Of a DNA stretch of 40,611 bases, positions 15,962 through 25,700 are shown in pieces. Position numbers and translations under genes: made by a program. How positions within the stretch are numbered: the first letter of the stretch is position 1; each line of letters starts with the position of its first letter. The DNA is from an uncultured Burkholderiales bacterium (GTDB lineage Bacteria > Pseudomonadota > Gammaproteobacteria > Burkholderiales > Burkholderiaceae_C): positions 1-40,611 of the forward strand of contig CAIQHG010000069.1 of NCBI GenBank assembly GCA_903871545.1, written 5' to 3'. The notes beneath the pieces are model-generated. The model worked only from the letters and a program-made list of their open reading frames with translations, ran no database searches and had not been told where the DNA came from.

Positions 15962-16750
15962 ATGGTTCAGAACAATCAAACCCTAACTGGACAACCGACC
16001 ATACAAGTTATCGAGCGGATGTTTAGCTTACTTGAGGTCTTATCTCAAAGTGAGGACGCTGTGACTTTAAAAGAAATTAGTGAAAAAACAGGTCTGCACC
16101 CATCCACTGCACACAGAATTTTGAATGATTTAGCGTGCGGGAGATTGGTGGAGAGACCACAAGCGGGAAGTTACAGGCTTGGACTGAGGCTCTTGGAGCT
16201 TGGCAACTCTGTCAAAGCCCGTCTTAATGTGAGAGACTGTGCGCTCCCCTTCATGAGAGAGTTGCACAAAGAAATACAACAACCCGTAAACCTGAGTGTT
16301 CGACAAGGCGATGAGATTGTTTATATCGAGAGGGCTTACAGTGAACGCTCGGGCATGCAAGTAGTAAGGGCAATAGGTGGTCGGGCCCCACTTCACCTGA
16401 CCTCGGTTGGAAAACTATTTTTAGCAGCCGATGAGAGCGCAGGCGTCCACGCCTATGCAACCCGCACTGGATTGAGGGGAAACAACAAAAACAGTATCAC
16501 TCAGCTAACCCGATTAGAGCAGGAGTTGGATAAATCTAGGATTAGTGGCGTTGCCAGGGATAATGAGGAACTTGAGCTTGGGGTTCGGTGTATGGCCGTG
16601 GGAATTTATAACGATCAAAGCAAGCTAATTGCTGGACTCTCCATATCCTCACCGGCAGACCGTTTAAGCGATGACTGGGTAAAAAAACTTCAAGCTACAG
16701 CTGACGCCATATCCGGCTCTCTCGGATTTAGGAGAGCGAATAGCTTTTGA
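15962..16750 (+). CDS. IclR family transcriptional regulator
   Basis: The 262-residue regulator has an N-terminal winged helix-turn-helix at about residues 15-75 (VTLKEISEKTGLHPSTAHRI) and the IclR effector-binding domain from about residue 90, with NLSVRQGDEIVYIER, GRAPLHLTSVGKLFLA and the late VARDNEELELGVRCMAVGI with the conserved Cys. Members usually control catabolic operons and respond to small organic acids. No obvious target sits beside it: bpt is upstream and pbpG converges from downstream. The target and effector are therefore unknown. Confidence 0.93.
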   Translation: MVQNNQTLTGQPTIQVIERMFSLLEVLSQSEDAVTLKEISEKTGLHPSTAHRILNDLACGRLVERPQAGSYRLGLRLLELGNSVKARLNVRDCALPFMRELHKEIQQPVNLSVRQGDEIVYIERAYSERSGMQVVRAIGGRAPLHLTSVGKLFLAADESAGVHAYATRTGLRGNNKNSITQLTRLEQELDKSRISGVARDNEELELGVRCMAVGIYNDQSKLIAGLSISSPADRLSDDWVKKLQATADAISGSLGFRRANSF

Positions 16751-16767
16751 AGAAATAAAAAGCTATT
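16739..16767. repeat. Perfect 10-bp inverted repeat across the IclR stop codon
   Basis: AATAGCTTTT (16739-16748) and AAAAGCTATT (16758-16767) form a stem with a 9-nt loop that includes the end of the IclR stop codon. It lies between two convergent genes. The stem is A/T-rich and no separate T tract follows, so terminator activity is uncertain. Confidence 0.6.
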
Positions 16768-16793
16768 TAAGAAAATTAATAGACTTAAGTAAA

Positions 16794-17825
16794 TTAGGTC
16801 GGCGTTCTTAAGTTGCCCCGCCTAGCCTCGTTCTCAATCCAAACACGAACGCGCTCAGCGTCCGCGATTCGACTGAGCTTACCGGCTGAATCTAAGAAAA
16901 CCATAATGAGTTTGCGTCCAGCAATTTTTGCTTGCATCACTAAGCACTGACCCGCCTCAGAGATGTATCCTGTCTTTTGAAGTCCAATTTCCCAATTTGG
17001 ATTGCTGACCAAATGGTTGGTGGTTCTAAACTGCATACGGTGGCGACCGACCTCGACAAAGTAATTGTCTGAGGTTGTGAGTTGTCGCAGCAAAGGATCG
17101 TTGTAAGCATACCCCACAAGGGTCGCTAAATCTTTCGCGCTCGATTGATTGTGGCTTGACAGCCCAGTGGGCTCTACATAACGTGTATCTTTCATACCAA
17201 TGGAAGTTGCTTTGATGTTCATCAGAGACACAAAAGTCTGCAACCCCCCAGGATAGGTTCGTCCAAGCGCGTGGGCAGCCCGGTTTTCACTAGACATCAA
17301 TGCAAGCTGTAAAAGCTCGCCGCGTGTAAGAGTTGTACCAACGGCGAGTCTTGAGTGACTGCCCTTCTCTGTGTCTATCTCGTCCTCAGTGATCGTGATT
17401 GGCTCATCCATATTCAGATGTGCTTCACTGATCAAAACGCCGGTCATTAATTTAGTGATCGATGCAATGGGCAACACAGCGTCGTCGTTTTTGCTGAGTA
17501 AGACTTCGTTGGTTTCTTGATCTACAACGTAAGCAACGCCTGATTTGAGAGCCAGCTCATCTTGTGTGACATGCAAACCGGCCAATTGACCAAATGAAGG
17601 CCGCGGGGACGGAACAAAATGAGCAACAGTTTTATGAAATGGCCTGCCCTTATGGTTAGATGAGTGGTGACCAATTCGAGATGTGGGCGTAACAGTGGCC
17701 GCCCCTTGATTTTCCGAAACTGCTGCACAAGTTTGGCTAGCAAATGAAAAGCCAAAGACCGCGGCAACTAATGTGTGGATGATCAGACGTTTCAAAGGGA
17801 ATACCTCTTTGGTTTTAAGGGCCAT
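16794..17825 (-). CDS. pbpG: D-alanyl-D-alanine endopeptidase, PBP7 type (peptidase S11)
   Basis: This is a periplasmic low-molecular-weight penicillin-binding protein of 343 residues. It has a signal peptide ending near residue 34, a Ser/His/Pro-rich linker to about residue 80, then the S11 triad: S122-x-x-K125 in ASITK, S179-E-N181, and KTG at 284-286. Family members cut D,D cross-bridges in peptidoglycan. The ATG at 17825 has no ribosome binding site. An in-frame TTG at 17795 has GAGG eight bases before it and would give a compact signal peptide beginning MKRLIIHTL, so it is a serious alternative; the mature protein is the same. It converges on the IclR gene. Confidence 0.92.
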   Translation of the reverse strand: MALKTKEVFPLKRLIIHTLVAAVFGFSFASQTCAAVSENQGAATVTPTSRIGHHSSNHKGRPFHKTVAHFVPSPRPSFGQLAGLHVTQDELALKSGVAYVVDQETNEVLLSKNDDAVLPIASITKLMTGVLISEAHLNMDEPITITEDEIDTEKGSHSRLAVGTTLTRGELLQLALMSSENRAAHALGRTYPGGLQTFVSLMNIKATSIGMKDTRYVEPTGLSSHNQSSAKDLATLVGYAYNDPLLRQLTTSDNYFVEVGRHRMQFRTTNHLVSNPNWEIGLQKTGYISEAGQCLVMQAKIAGRKLIMVFLDSAGKLSRIADAERVRVWIENEARRGNLRTPT

Positions 17826-18135
17826 GCAGTATTCTATGAGATTTTTAAATAAATAGCAAGATCAAGTACTTAGCTTGAATTCATCATCTGCACAAAGTGT
17901 CTCATTAATCAAAACTGAAAAATCACTCAAAAAAGAAGAAAAATACTAAGTCATTGATTTTAAATGAAAATTCATCATGGCGTGGGGCTTAGGCGGGCAG
18001 AATTTCACTCCTGCCCGTGACACAAATCCATCAGTTTTAGCCCGACATGCGAACTAAGCACGTGAATTCATAGGTAAAACTTTGATGTCTAAGCTAAACA
18101 TTAGCCGCCAAGACTGTTTGTGGCTCTAAAAGGCG
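17826..18135. other. 310-bp intergenic region, no gene seen
   Basis: The DNA between pbpG and leuA is A/T-rich and I see no coding sequence. The one feature is a 7-bp stem CGGGCAG / CTGCCCG (17994-18000 with 18011-18017) around a 10-nt loop, without a T tract on either strand. A pbpG promoter must lie here, but I could not choose one. Confidence 0.5.
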
Positions 18136-19674
18136 TTACCCCTGCGCTAAAACACGATCAGCCTGGCTTCTGATTTTATTGAGCGCACTTAAGTAGGCTT
18201 TTGCTGAGGCGACAACAATATCTGGGTCTGAACCAACGCCGTTGACGATGCGACCGCTGTTTTGAAGTCGAACTGTCACCTCCCCTTGGCTCTCAGTAGA
18301 TCCGCTGATTGCGTTGACTGAGTAAAGCACCATTTCTGCTCCGCTTTTGACGTGTTTTTCAATTGCTTTTAAAGACGCATCCACGGGGCCATTACCGTCA
18401 GATTCAGAGTGAACCTCTTGGCCGTTGATATTGAACACAATGCTTGCGTGAGGCCTCTCGCCGGTCTCACTTCTTTGACTCAGCGAGACAAAGTTAAACG
18501 TGTCTTTATCATGTGAGAGATTTTCTTCACTCACCAAGGCAAGAATATCTTCATCAAATATCTCACTCTTTCGGTCTGCGAGTTCTTTGAACTTTAAAAA
18601 CGCATTGTTAACCTCTGCCTCACTGGAGAGCTCCACCCCAAGGTCTTGCAAACGTTGCTTAAAAGCGTTGCGGCCACTGAGTTTGCCCAAAACAATCTTG
18701 TTGGCACTCCAGCCCACATCCTGCGCTCTCATGATCTCGTAAGTGTCTCTAGCTTTAAGCACCCCGTCTTGGTGAATTCCAGAGGCATGGGCAAACGCAT
18801 TTGCGCCCACCACTGCCTTGTTGGGTTGAACCACAAACCCAGTGGTCTGAGAGACCATTCGGCTCGCAGCAAGTATTTGCTGTGTATCCACACCAACCGT
18901 CAAACCAAAATAGTCTTGACGGGTTTTAATGGCCATGACCACTTCTTCCAAAGCGCAGTTCCCCGCCCTCTCGCCCAACCCATTGATCGTGCATTCGATT
19001 TGTCGAGCACCACCAATTTTTATACCGGCAAGTGAATTTGCAACCGCCATTCCAAGATCATTGTGACAATGAACGGACCAAATTGCTTTATCGCTATTGG
19101 GTATCCGAGTTCGTAGCGTTTTCATGAACTCACCGTAGAGCTCTGGAATCGCATAACCCACTGTATCGGGCACATTGATGGTTGTTGCGCCCTCCTTGAT
19201 CACAGCCTCAATCACTCGGCACAGAAAGTCCACATCACTTCTGTAACCGTCCTCTGGACTGAACTCAACGTCAGAGACCAGGTTTTTGGCAAACCGAACC
19301 GATTGCACGGCCTGCTCAAAAACTTGGTCTGGCGTCATCCTCAGTTTTTTCTCCATGTGAAGGGCTGAGGTTGCGATAAACGTATGAATACGGGCACTAT
19401 TAGCCCCCTTAAGAGCTTGCGCTGCCCGCGAGATGTCCCTGTCGTTTGCTCTAGATAAAGAGCAAACTGTTGAGTCTTTAATCGCGTCCGCAATCGCTTT
19501 TACAGCATCAAAGTCGCCCTGTGAGCTTGCAGCAAAGCCTGCCTCGATCACATCAACTTTAAGCCGCTCTAGTTGACGCGCGATCCTCAGCTTTTCATCT
19601 TTGGTCATCGACGCACCCGGGGACTGCTCACCGTCGCGCAAAGTTGTATCAAATATGATTAATTTTTCAGCCAT
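18136..19674 (-). CDS. leuA: 2-isopropylmalate synthase LeuA
   Basis: LeuA condenses acetyl-CoA with 2-ketoisovalerate, the committed step of leucine synthesis, and is normally feedback-inhibited by leucine. The 512-residue protein has the catalytic [18 protein letters not shown] at the N-terminus, the metal-binding [13 protein letters not shown] and NGLGERAGN segments, and a C-terminal regulatory domain from about residue 390. The start chosen is ATG at 19672-19674 because AGGAG lies eight bases upstream; a TTG two codons earlier overlaps that spacer. It is the last gene of the ilv-psd-pssA-leuA run but has its own promoter, leader peptide and attenuator upstream. Confidence 0.97.
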   Translation of the reverse strand: MAEKLIIFDTTLRDGEQSPGASMTKDEKLRIARQLERLKVDVIEAGFAASSQGDFDAVKAIADAIKDSTVCSLSRANDRDISRAAQALKGANSARIHTFIATSALHMEKKLRMTPDQVFEQAVQSVRFAKNLVSDVEFSPEDGYRSDVDFLCRVIEAVIKEGATTINVPDTVGYAIPELYGEFMKTLRTRIPNSDKAIWSVHCHNDLGMAVANSLAGIKIGGARQIECTINGLGERAGNCALEEVVMAIKTRQDYFGLTVGVDTQQILAASRMVSQTTGFVVQPNKAVVGANAFAHASGIHQDGVLKARDTYEIMRAQDVGWSANKIVLGKLSGRNAFKQRLQDLGVELSSEAEVNNAFLKFKELADRKSEIFDEDILALVSEENLSHDKDTFNFVSLSQRSETGERPHASIVFNINGQEVHSESDGNGPVDASLKAIEKHVKSGAEMVLYSVNAISGSTESQGEVTVRLQNSGRIVNGVGSDPDIVVASAKAYLSALNKIRSQADRVLAQG

Positions 19675-19944
19675 TTCCAAATCTCCTGAAGAATAGATAC
19701 AAACGAATAAAAAGACTCAAACTTGACATCCACATCGCTCCAGAGCTTGACACTACCGCTTGCTCGGGAAGGACAGTGATTCCTACCTCTAGAGGGTCAT
19801 GCCCGACCCCAGTCTCCTTTCGAGACCTTATTGACCGCACGCTCATCGGCTCTCGCCCCCTGTGCAGTTGCGCTTGACTTCGATCGTCCAGATCAACTTG
19901 CAAGGGGACTTGCCCAATTAGGAGTGCATCCAGACTGGACAAAA
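19675..19944 (-). promoter_or_regulatory. Long structured 5' leader of leuA, downstream of the attenuator
   Basis: About 270 nt separate the attenuator from leuA. In the sense of leuA the RNA can form several short perfect hairpins: GUCCAG with CUGGAC enclosing GCAAG/CUUGC, GUCUC/GAGAC, GGGUC/GACCC and GCUC/GAGC. A 59-codon reading frame starting ATGAGCGTGCGG overlaps the leuA start in another frame but shows no recognisable protein. The region is more G/C-rich than other spacers here. The AGGAG ribosome binding site of leuA is at its 3' end. I know no named RNA family that matches. Confidence 0.45.
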
Positions 19945-19983
19945 AACTAAAAAGGCCCGTAGCGGGTGCTTACGGGCCTTTTT
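19945..19983 (-). terminator. Attenuator terminator of the leuA leader
   Basis: A perfect 11-bp stem, AAAGGCCCGTA (19951-19961) with TACGGGCCTTT (19971-19981), encloses a 9-nt loop. Read on the minus strand it is followed by TTTTTAGTTTTTT, a strong U tract. It lies 20 bp after the leader-peptide stop codon. Read on the plus strand it also ends in five T residues. It would stop both attenuated leader transcripts and readthrough from pssA. Confidence 0.9.
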
Positions 19984-20001
19984 GTTGGATAGACTTGCGC
20001 G

Positions 20002-20058
20002 CTACTCAACCCGCCCGGTTTGACGTGGTAGTAGTAGCAGTGCAATGGGAAAATTCAT
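20002..20058 (-). CDS. leuL: leu operon leader peptide (four consecutive Leu codons)
   Basis: The 18-residue reading frame encodes MNFPIALLLLPRQTGRVE. Residues 7-10 are the codons CTG CTA CTA CTA (20029-20040), then a TAG stop lies 20 bp before the attenuator stem. The arrangement matches the leuL leader of enterobacteria, where scarcity of charged Leu-tRNA stalls the ribosome. The Leu-codon bases 20033-20038 (GCTACT) can pair perfectly with AGTAGC (20001-20006), forming the hairpin that leaves the terminator free. A ribosome stalled there blocks that arm and releases CGGGC (20013-20017) and GTAGCG (20000-20005) to pair with terminator bases 19973-19977 or 19959-19964. An in-frame TAA lies five codons upstream, so this ATG is the only usable start. 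Confidence 0.85.
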   Translation of the reverse strand: MNFPIALLLLPRQTGRVE

Positions 20059-20067
20059 GTGATTAGT

Positions 20068-20097
20068 ATATTACATGTTTAAAGATCTTTTTGTCCA
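20068..20097 (-). promoter_or_regulatory. Candidate leuL-leuA promoter
   Basis: On the minus strand TGGACA (20092-20097) and TAATAT (20068-20073) are separated by 18 bp, matching a sigma-70 promoter. Transcription would begin around 20060-20062, only a few bases before the leader-peptide ATG, which has no ribosome binding site. The leader peptide would then be translated from a nearly leaderless message. Confidence 0.55.
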
Positions 20098-20162
20098 ATT
20101 GGATCAAATAACAACAAATTATCGAATTCACCAGGACCACAACAAGATCAAATGCATCCGCC

Positions 20163-21011
20163 TTATTTGTGAAGCCCCTCCTCATCTGGCTCCTCCGTAG
20201 AGGTGCTGATGAGACTGGTCTGTTCACCCTTGTATTTTCTCCAAATATAGACCCCGTAACCACTTGTTCCGTAAATCACGAATAGGGTGAACAAAACCGT
20301 TGGAGGATTAATATTGATGATGGCGATGATAAGGGCGATCAAAACGATGGCCGTAAATGGCACGCTTTTCTTCATCTGAAAATCTTTGAAACTGTAAAAA
20401 GGAACGTTTGTGACCATTGTCAGGCCCGAATACAAACAAATTGCAAACACCCACCAAGAAACGCTAGCCCCGATGTAGGACATCTCTACAGCCCACCAAA
20501 TAAATCCCATCACAACCGCCGCCGCTGCAGGACTTGGGAGACCTTGGAAATAGCGTTTATCAACTATTGAAGTATTAACATTAAAGCGGGCAAGCCTCAG
20601 GGCTGCGCAAGCGCAGTAAACAAAGGCTGCTATCCACCCCCAGCGTCCAAGTCCTTTGAGCGCCCATTCGTACGAGATCAATGCCGGGGCCGCTCCAAAG
20701 GACACCATATCCGCTAGCGAATCCATTTGTTCCCCAAAAGCACTTTGAGTATTGGTCATGCGAGCAACACGTCCGTCCAAACTGTCCAGCACCATCGCAC
20801 AAAAGACTCCAATCGCCGCTTGATCAAAGACACCATTCATAGCCATGACTATGGAATAAAAGCCTCCAAACAAAGCGGCCAACGTAAATAAATTGGGCAA
20901 AACGTATATCCCCTTCATGGGGGGCTTTCTAGGCGGGGCTTCCACTGAGTTGTGATCATCAACATTTGCTGAAGCTAAAGCTCGATCGGTTTGCACAGTT
21001 TGAGGATCCAT
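20163..21011 (-). CDS. pssA: CDP-diacylglycerol-serine O-phosphatidyltransferase PssA
   Basis: PssA makes phosphatidylserine from CDP-diacylglycerol and serine at the inner membrane. The 282-residue protein carries the complete CDP-alcohol phosphatidyltransferase motif at residues 79-101: DG-x2-AR-x8-G-x3-D-x3-D. It has about seven membrane helices and hydrophilic ends. It belongs to the integral-membrane (type II) class rather than the peripheral E. coli type. It lies downstream of psd, and together the two convert CDP-diacylglycerol to phosphatidylethanolamine. The leuA promoter starts about 65 bp past its stop codon. Confidence 0.95.
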   Translation of the reverse strand: MDPQTVQTDRALASANVDDHNSVEAPPRKPPMKGIYVLPNLFTLAALFGGFYSIVMAMNGVFDQAAIGVFCAMVLDSLDGRVARMTNTQSAFGEQMDSLADMVSFGAAPALISYEWALKGLGRWGWIAAFVYCACAALRLARFNVNTSIVDKRYFQGLPSPAAAAVVMGFIWWAVEMSYIGASVSWWVFAICLYSGLTMVTNVPFYSFKDFQMKKSVPFTAIVLIALIIAIININPPTVLFTLFVIYGTSGYGVYIWRKYKGEQTSLISTSTEEPDEEGLHK

Positions 21012-21205
21012 AGGTCTAGGAATCTAAATGGTTTTAGTCAAAAAAATAGTTCAACACAGGCACCAGTGTAACTTTGATAATGCGCCGGACCTCCAGATCG
21101 CCAGATCTAAAGGGCCCTTAAAGAGGAAAATCACGTTCTAATATTTTGTATAAAACGCCATTAGAAGGGCTCTGGAAAGGGTTGAGGAAAAAAGATCCAA
21201 CAGTG

Positions 21206-21868
21206 TCAAAGAGTAGCCAAAATGGTACTGGTAGCAGAAACTTTATCGCCAGGCGCCACACATGCAACGGCGCTTAAAGGGAGATACACATCCACTCTCG
21301 ATCCAAAACGAATAAACCCGTACCTTTGGCCTTTTTGTAGGTTCTCCCCAGGATTAACATAGCAAAGTATGCGCCTTGCAATCAAACCAGCAACTTGGAC
21401 AAGGGTGATTGTGTGATTCTGTCCGCCAACAGTTGCACCGATGACAACTGCATTTCGTTCGTTATGAGTTGAGGCTTTGTCTAAGTCTGCGTTCACAAAG
21501 AGACCCGGGAAATACTGCACCGCCAAAACATTGCCGCTGACACTTGAACGGTTGCTGTGAACGTTAAATACATTCATAAAAACGCTGATAAGAAGAGCCT
21601 CGCGCTGTGCGTAAGGGTCCGTACAACGCTCAACCTTGACAATTCGCCCGTCTGCGGGAGAAAGCACCGCATTATCTTGGGTTGGCACAACCCTTGGGGG
21701 ATCTCTAAAAAACTGAACGACGAAGATCGTTATCAACCAAAAAGGGATGCTGATCGCAAAGCCCCACACCGTCCAAGCAACCAAGGCTAGGAGCAATGAA
21801 GCCCCTATGAAAGGCCAGCCTTCGCGGGCTAAGATGGGGTGAGGGTAATTCATATTTTCTAAATTCAA
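21206..21868 (-). CDS. psd: Phosphatidylserine decarboxylase proenzyme Psd (short form)
   Basis: Psd decarboxylates phosphatidylserine to phosphatidylethanolamine. The 220-residue proenzyme has two N-terminal hydrophobic segments (residues 20-52), [12 protein letters not shown], the conserved [13 protein letters not shown], and the self-cleavage site Gly189-Ser190 in [11 protein letters not shown], where Ser becomes the pyruvoyl group. This is the short form with a GS site, distinct from the longer E. coli enzyme with LGST. It sits 194 bp before pssA and about 200 bp after ilvC on the same strand. Its ATG lacks a clear ribosome binding site. Confidence 0.95.
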   Translation of the reverse strand: MNLENMNYPHPILAREGWPFIGASLLLALVAWTVWGFAISIPFWLITIFVVQFFRDPPRVVPTQDNAVLSPADGRIVKVERCTDPYAQREALLISVFMNVFNVHSNRSSVSGNVLAVQYFPGLFVNADLDKASTHNERNAVVIGATVGGQNHTITLVQVAGLIARRILCYVNPGENLQKGQRYGFIRFGSRVDVYLPLSAVACVAPGDKVSATSTILATL

Positions 21869-21939
21869 AATGTTTAAAGTTTAAATATTGTGATCCAGCA
21901 CAGTCAGTCGCATGAATTCACAAACAAAAAAACGATGAA

Positions 21940-22038
21940 ACTTAAGCCCAAAAGCGGTCTTTGAAAATCCAGGCAACTTTTCTCGAAATCTTCGGTCAGC
22001 ACTGCTTAGAAATTTTTCGTCTTCCTCTGGGCTTAAGT
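21940..22038. repeat. 11-bp inverted repeat with long loop between ilvC and psd
   Basis: ACTTAAGCCCA (21940-21950) and TGGGCTTAAGT (22028-22038) are perfect complements separated by 77 nt, which itself contains a CGAA/TTCG hairpin. The structure fills the spacer between ilvC and psd. No T tract follows. Confidence 0.6.
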
Positions 22039-22072
22039 CACGAAAAATACACTTCGTCACTTCATTGATATA

Positions 22073-23101
<1,029 letters not shown>

Positions 23102-23209
23102 CTAAAAAAATAATTATTTAAAAAACATCAATCATCATTGAGCTACATCGGTGTCTTTGCTTCTTTAAGAGCGTTGAACCCCAGATCGACTCAATATACC
23201 GCAGAAAAA

Positions 23210-23701
23210 TTAAACTCTCAGTATTCTCTCACCACGCCCTATTCCGCAACTACCGGTGCGAACAGTCTCAAGTATCGCAGTGCGGTCAATTGCCTCTAAA
23301 AAAGCGTCGTTCTTTATGTGGTCGCCGGTTAGCTCAATGGTGTAACTCTTATCTGTTACGTCGATCACCCGCCCTCTAAAAATATCAGCCATTCGCTTCA
23401 TCTCTTCTCGTTCTTTGCCTACTGCCCGTACCTTAACAAGCATCAGCTCACGCTCCGTGTAGGGTCCCTCTGTTAGATCGACGACTTTAACGACTTCAAT
23501 CAAGCGGTTTAGATGTTTTGTGATTTGCTCAATCACATCGTCGGACCCCGTTGTTTGAATGGTCATACGGGACAAGCTTGCATCCTCGGTCGGGGCAACG
23601 GTTAAGGACTCTATGTTGTATCCCCGAGCAGAGAAAAGTCCGACCACCCGGGATAAAGCGCCGGGCTCATTCTCAATTAATACTGCAATGATATGTTTCA
23701 T
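23210..23701 (-). CDS. ilvH: Acetolactate synthase small (regulatory) subunit
   Basis: This 163-residue subunit activates the catalytic subunit and confers valine inhibition. It has an N-terminal ACT domain (residues 3-75) with ENEPGALSRVVGLFSARGYNIESL, which forms the effector site, and the C-terminal ALS_ss domain with the RGRVIDVTDKSYTIELTG segment. AGAGGA lies shortly before the ATG. The 142-bp spacer after the large-subunit gene has no leader peptide rich in branched-chain residues. Confidence 0.97.
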   Translation of the reverse strand: MKHIIAVLIENEPGALSRVVGLFSARGYNIESLTVAPTEDASLSRMTIQTTGSDDVIEQITKHLNRLIEVVKVVDLTEGPYTERELMLVKVRAVGKEREEMKRMADIFRGRVIDVTDKSYTIELTGDHIKNDAFLEAIDRTAILETVRTGSCGIGRGERILRV

Positions 23702-23843
23702 GATGGTTTCCTCTTTTCGTTGCCCTCACCCCTAAGCGGTAACTCCAAGGTTTGGCAGACAATAGATTCTTTCCTATTTAAGACTAATAAGTTGGAGACT
23801 GATAATTAGTTTGACTAAAAATCACTTCTTTTGAAAGATTAAT

Positions 23844-25700
23844 TTATAGATCCTCGCTGCCCAAGAGCATCTCAGTGATCCCTTTGCCCGCTTGGACCAT
23901 GGGGAAAACGTTCTCCGTCTGGTCGGTTCTAAAGTCCAAAAAGACGGTCCTGTCTTTTAAACGCCTAGCCTCTCTAAGAGCTCCTTCTACGTCCTGGGGG
24001 CGCTCTATAAGCATACCCACATGTCCGTAGGCCTCCGCCAATTTAACAAAATCAGGTAAGGCATCCATGTAGCTGTGGCTATAGCGTCCCGAGTACTCTA
24101 TCTCTTGCCATTGACGAACCATACCAAGGTAGCGGTTATTGAGCGCGCAAATAATGATGGGCGTGTTGTACTGTTTACAAGTTGAGAGCTCTTGTATACA
24201 CATCTGCACAGAGCCCTCTCCAGTGATACAAAAAACCTCACTCTCGGGCTTGGCCAACTTCACCCCCATGGCGTAGGGCACTCCAACGCCCATCGTCCCA
24301 AGGCCCCCCGAATTAATCCAGCGTCTAGGCTCGTTAAATCTAAAATACTGAGCTGCCCACATCTGATGTTGCCCCACATCTGAGGTGATATAGACATCAT
24401 CATTTTGTGTCATATTCCACAGAGTCTCGACGACAAACTGCGGCTTGATGACCCCTTTGTTGGTTCGGTCGTAGCTTAAACAATCACGACCGCGCCACTC
24501 GTTTACCGTGTTCCACCACTGACCTAAAGCGTGAGTATCTGGGCGCGCGGGGTTCTCTTTAAGCATAAAGAGCATTTCGGTTAAGACCTCTTTGATATCT
24601 CCAACAATTGGAATATCTACTTTGACACGCTTTGAGATGCTTGAAGGATCTATATCAATGTGAATGATCTTGCGCTCATTTTGAGCAAAGTGTTTGGGGT
24701 TCCCAATTACCCTGTCATCAAAACGAGCCCCGACAGCGAGCAGTACGTCACAGTTTTGCATCGCATTGTTGGCCTCTATCGTGCCGTGCATCCCTAGCAT
24801 CCCTAAGAACTTGGGATCAGAAGCTGGATAAGCACCCAAGCCCATGAGGGTACTGGTACATGGAGTTCCCAGCAAATCAACAAGAGCTCTGAGCTCAGAG
24901 GACGCCTCGCTCATCAAAACCCCACCACCAGTGTAGATGTAGGGCCTTTTGGCATTCAAAAGCAATTGGAGTGCTTTTCTAATCTGTCCTGCGTGTCCCT
25001 TAACGACTGGGCTATAGGAGCGCATCTGAACTTCTTCTGGGTAGCCTGAGTAAGTTGTTTTCTTAAAAGAAACGTCCTTAGGAATGTCCACGACAACTGG
25101 CCCCGGCCTACCACTTTTAGCGATGTAAAAAGCCTTTTTCATAACCAAAGCCAAATCGTCAACATCTTTAACTAAAAAGTTATGTTTGACAATCGGCCTG
25201 GTGATTCCAACCGTATCACACTCTTGGAAAGCATCTAAGCCGATGGCATGGGTGGGCACTTGCCCGGTAATAATGACCATTGGAATGCTGTCCATGTAGG
25301 CCGTTGCAATGCCGGTCACTGCGTTGGTAACTCCAGGACCCGAGGTCACCAAAGCGACACCTACATCGCCGGTGGCACGTGCGTAGCCATCTGCTGCGTG
25401 AACTGCAGCTTGCTCGTGACGCACGAGCACGTGTTGAATCGTATCTTGTTTGTATAGGGCGTCGTAAATGTAGAGCACCGCACCGCCTGGGTAACCCCAC
25501 AAATACTTGACGTTTTCAGCTTGCAAGGCTTTTACTAAAATCTCAGATCCGTTTAACTGAATCGTGGGAGTTAATGGGGGAGATTTTGGGTGGGCATTTT
25601 TAAGTGTGTCGCTCGTTGCAGGCTCACTGGAATGTGCCGCATTATTGGAGGCAGGCGCAGCAAAGGGCGCAACACCCTTGTCGGTATGTGTAGTTTGCAT
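23844..25700 (-). CDS. ilvB: Acetolactate synthase large (catalytic) subunit
   Basis: The thiamine-diphosphate enzyme makes acetolactate from pyruvate, or acetohydroxybutyrate with 2-ketobutyrate. Landmarks in order are the active-site Glu in VLVRHEQAAVHAADGYARATG, VTSGPGVTNAVTGIATAYMDS, the FAD-domain GARFDDRV, and the ThDP motif GEGSVQM...NNRYLGMVRQWQ. The conserved core begins at SEILVKALQAENVKYLWGYPGG. I chose ATG 25698-25700 (618 residues), preceded by a weak AAGGTT. Reading further up to ATG 25802 or GTG 25817 adds a basic stretch that looks like translated leader. Even so, about 47 hydrophilic residues precede the core. It is the first gene of the ilv run. Confidence 0.96.
   Translation of the reverse strand: MQTTHTDKGVAPFAAPASNNAAHSSEPATSDTLKNAHPKSPPLTPTIQLNGSEILVKALQAENVKYLWGYPGGAVLYIYDALYKQDTIQHVLVRHEQAAVHAADGYARATGDVGVALVTSGPGVTNAVTGIATAYMDSIPMVIITGQVPTHAIGLDAFQECDTVGITRPIVKHNFLVKDVDDLALVMKKAFYIAKSGRPGPVVVDIPKDVSFKKTTYSGYPEEVQMRSYSPVVKGHAGQIRKALQLLLNAKRPYIYTGGGVLMSEASSELRALVDLLGTPCTSTLMGLGAYPASDPKFLGMLGMHGTIEANNAMQNCDVLLAVGARFDDRVIGNPKHFAQNERKIIHIDIDPSSISKRVKVDIPIVGDIKEVLTEMLFMLKENPARPDTHALGQWWNTVNEWRGRDCLSYDRTNKGVIKPQFVVETLWNMTQNDDVYITSDVGQHQMWAAQYFRFNEPRRWINSGGLGTMGVGVPYAMGVKLAKPESEVFCITGEGSVQMCIQELSTCKQYNTPIIICALNNRYLGMVRQWQEIEYSGRYSHSYMDALPDFVKLAEAYGHVGMLIERPQDVEGALREARRLKDRTVFLDFRTDQTENVFPMVQAGKGITEMLLGSEDL

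Noticed and set aside
19667..19942. Open frame on the minus strand between the attenuator and leuA, overlapping the leuA start
   Set aside because: It shows no recognisable family, has no good ribosome binding site, overlaps the strong leuA AGGAG site and start in another frame, and consists largely of structured-leader sequence.
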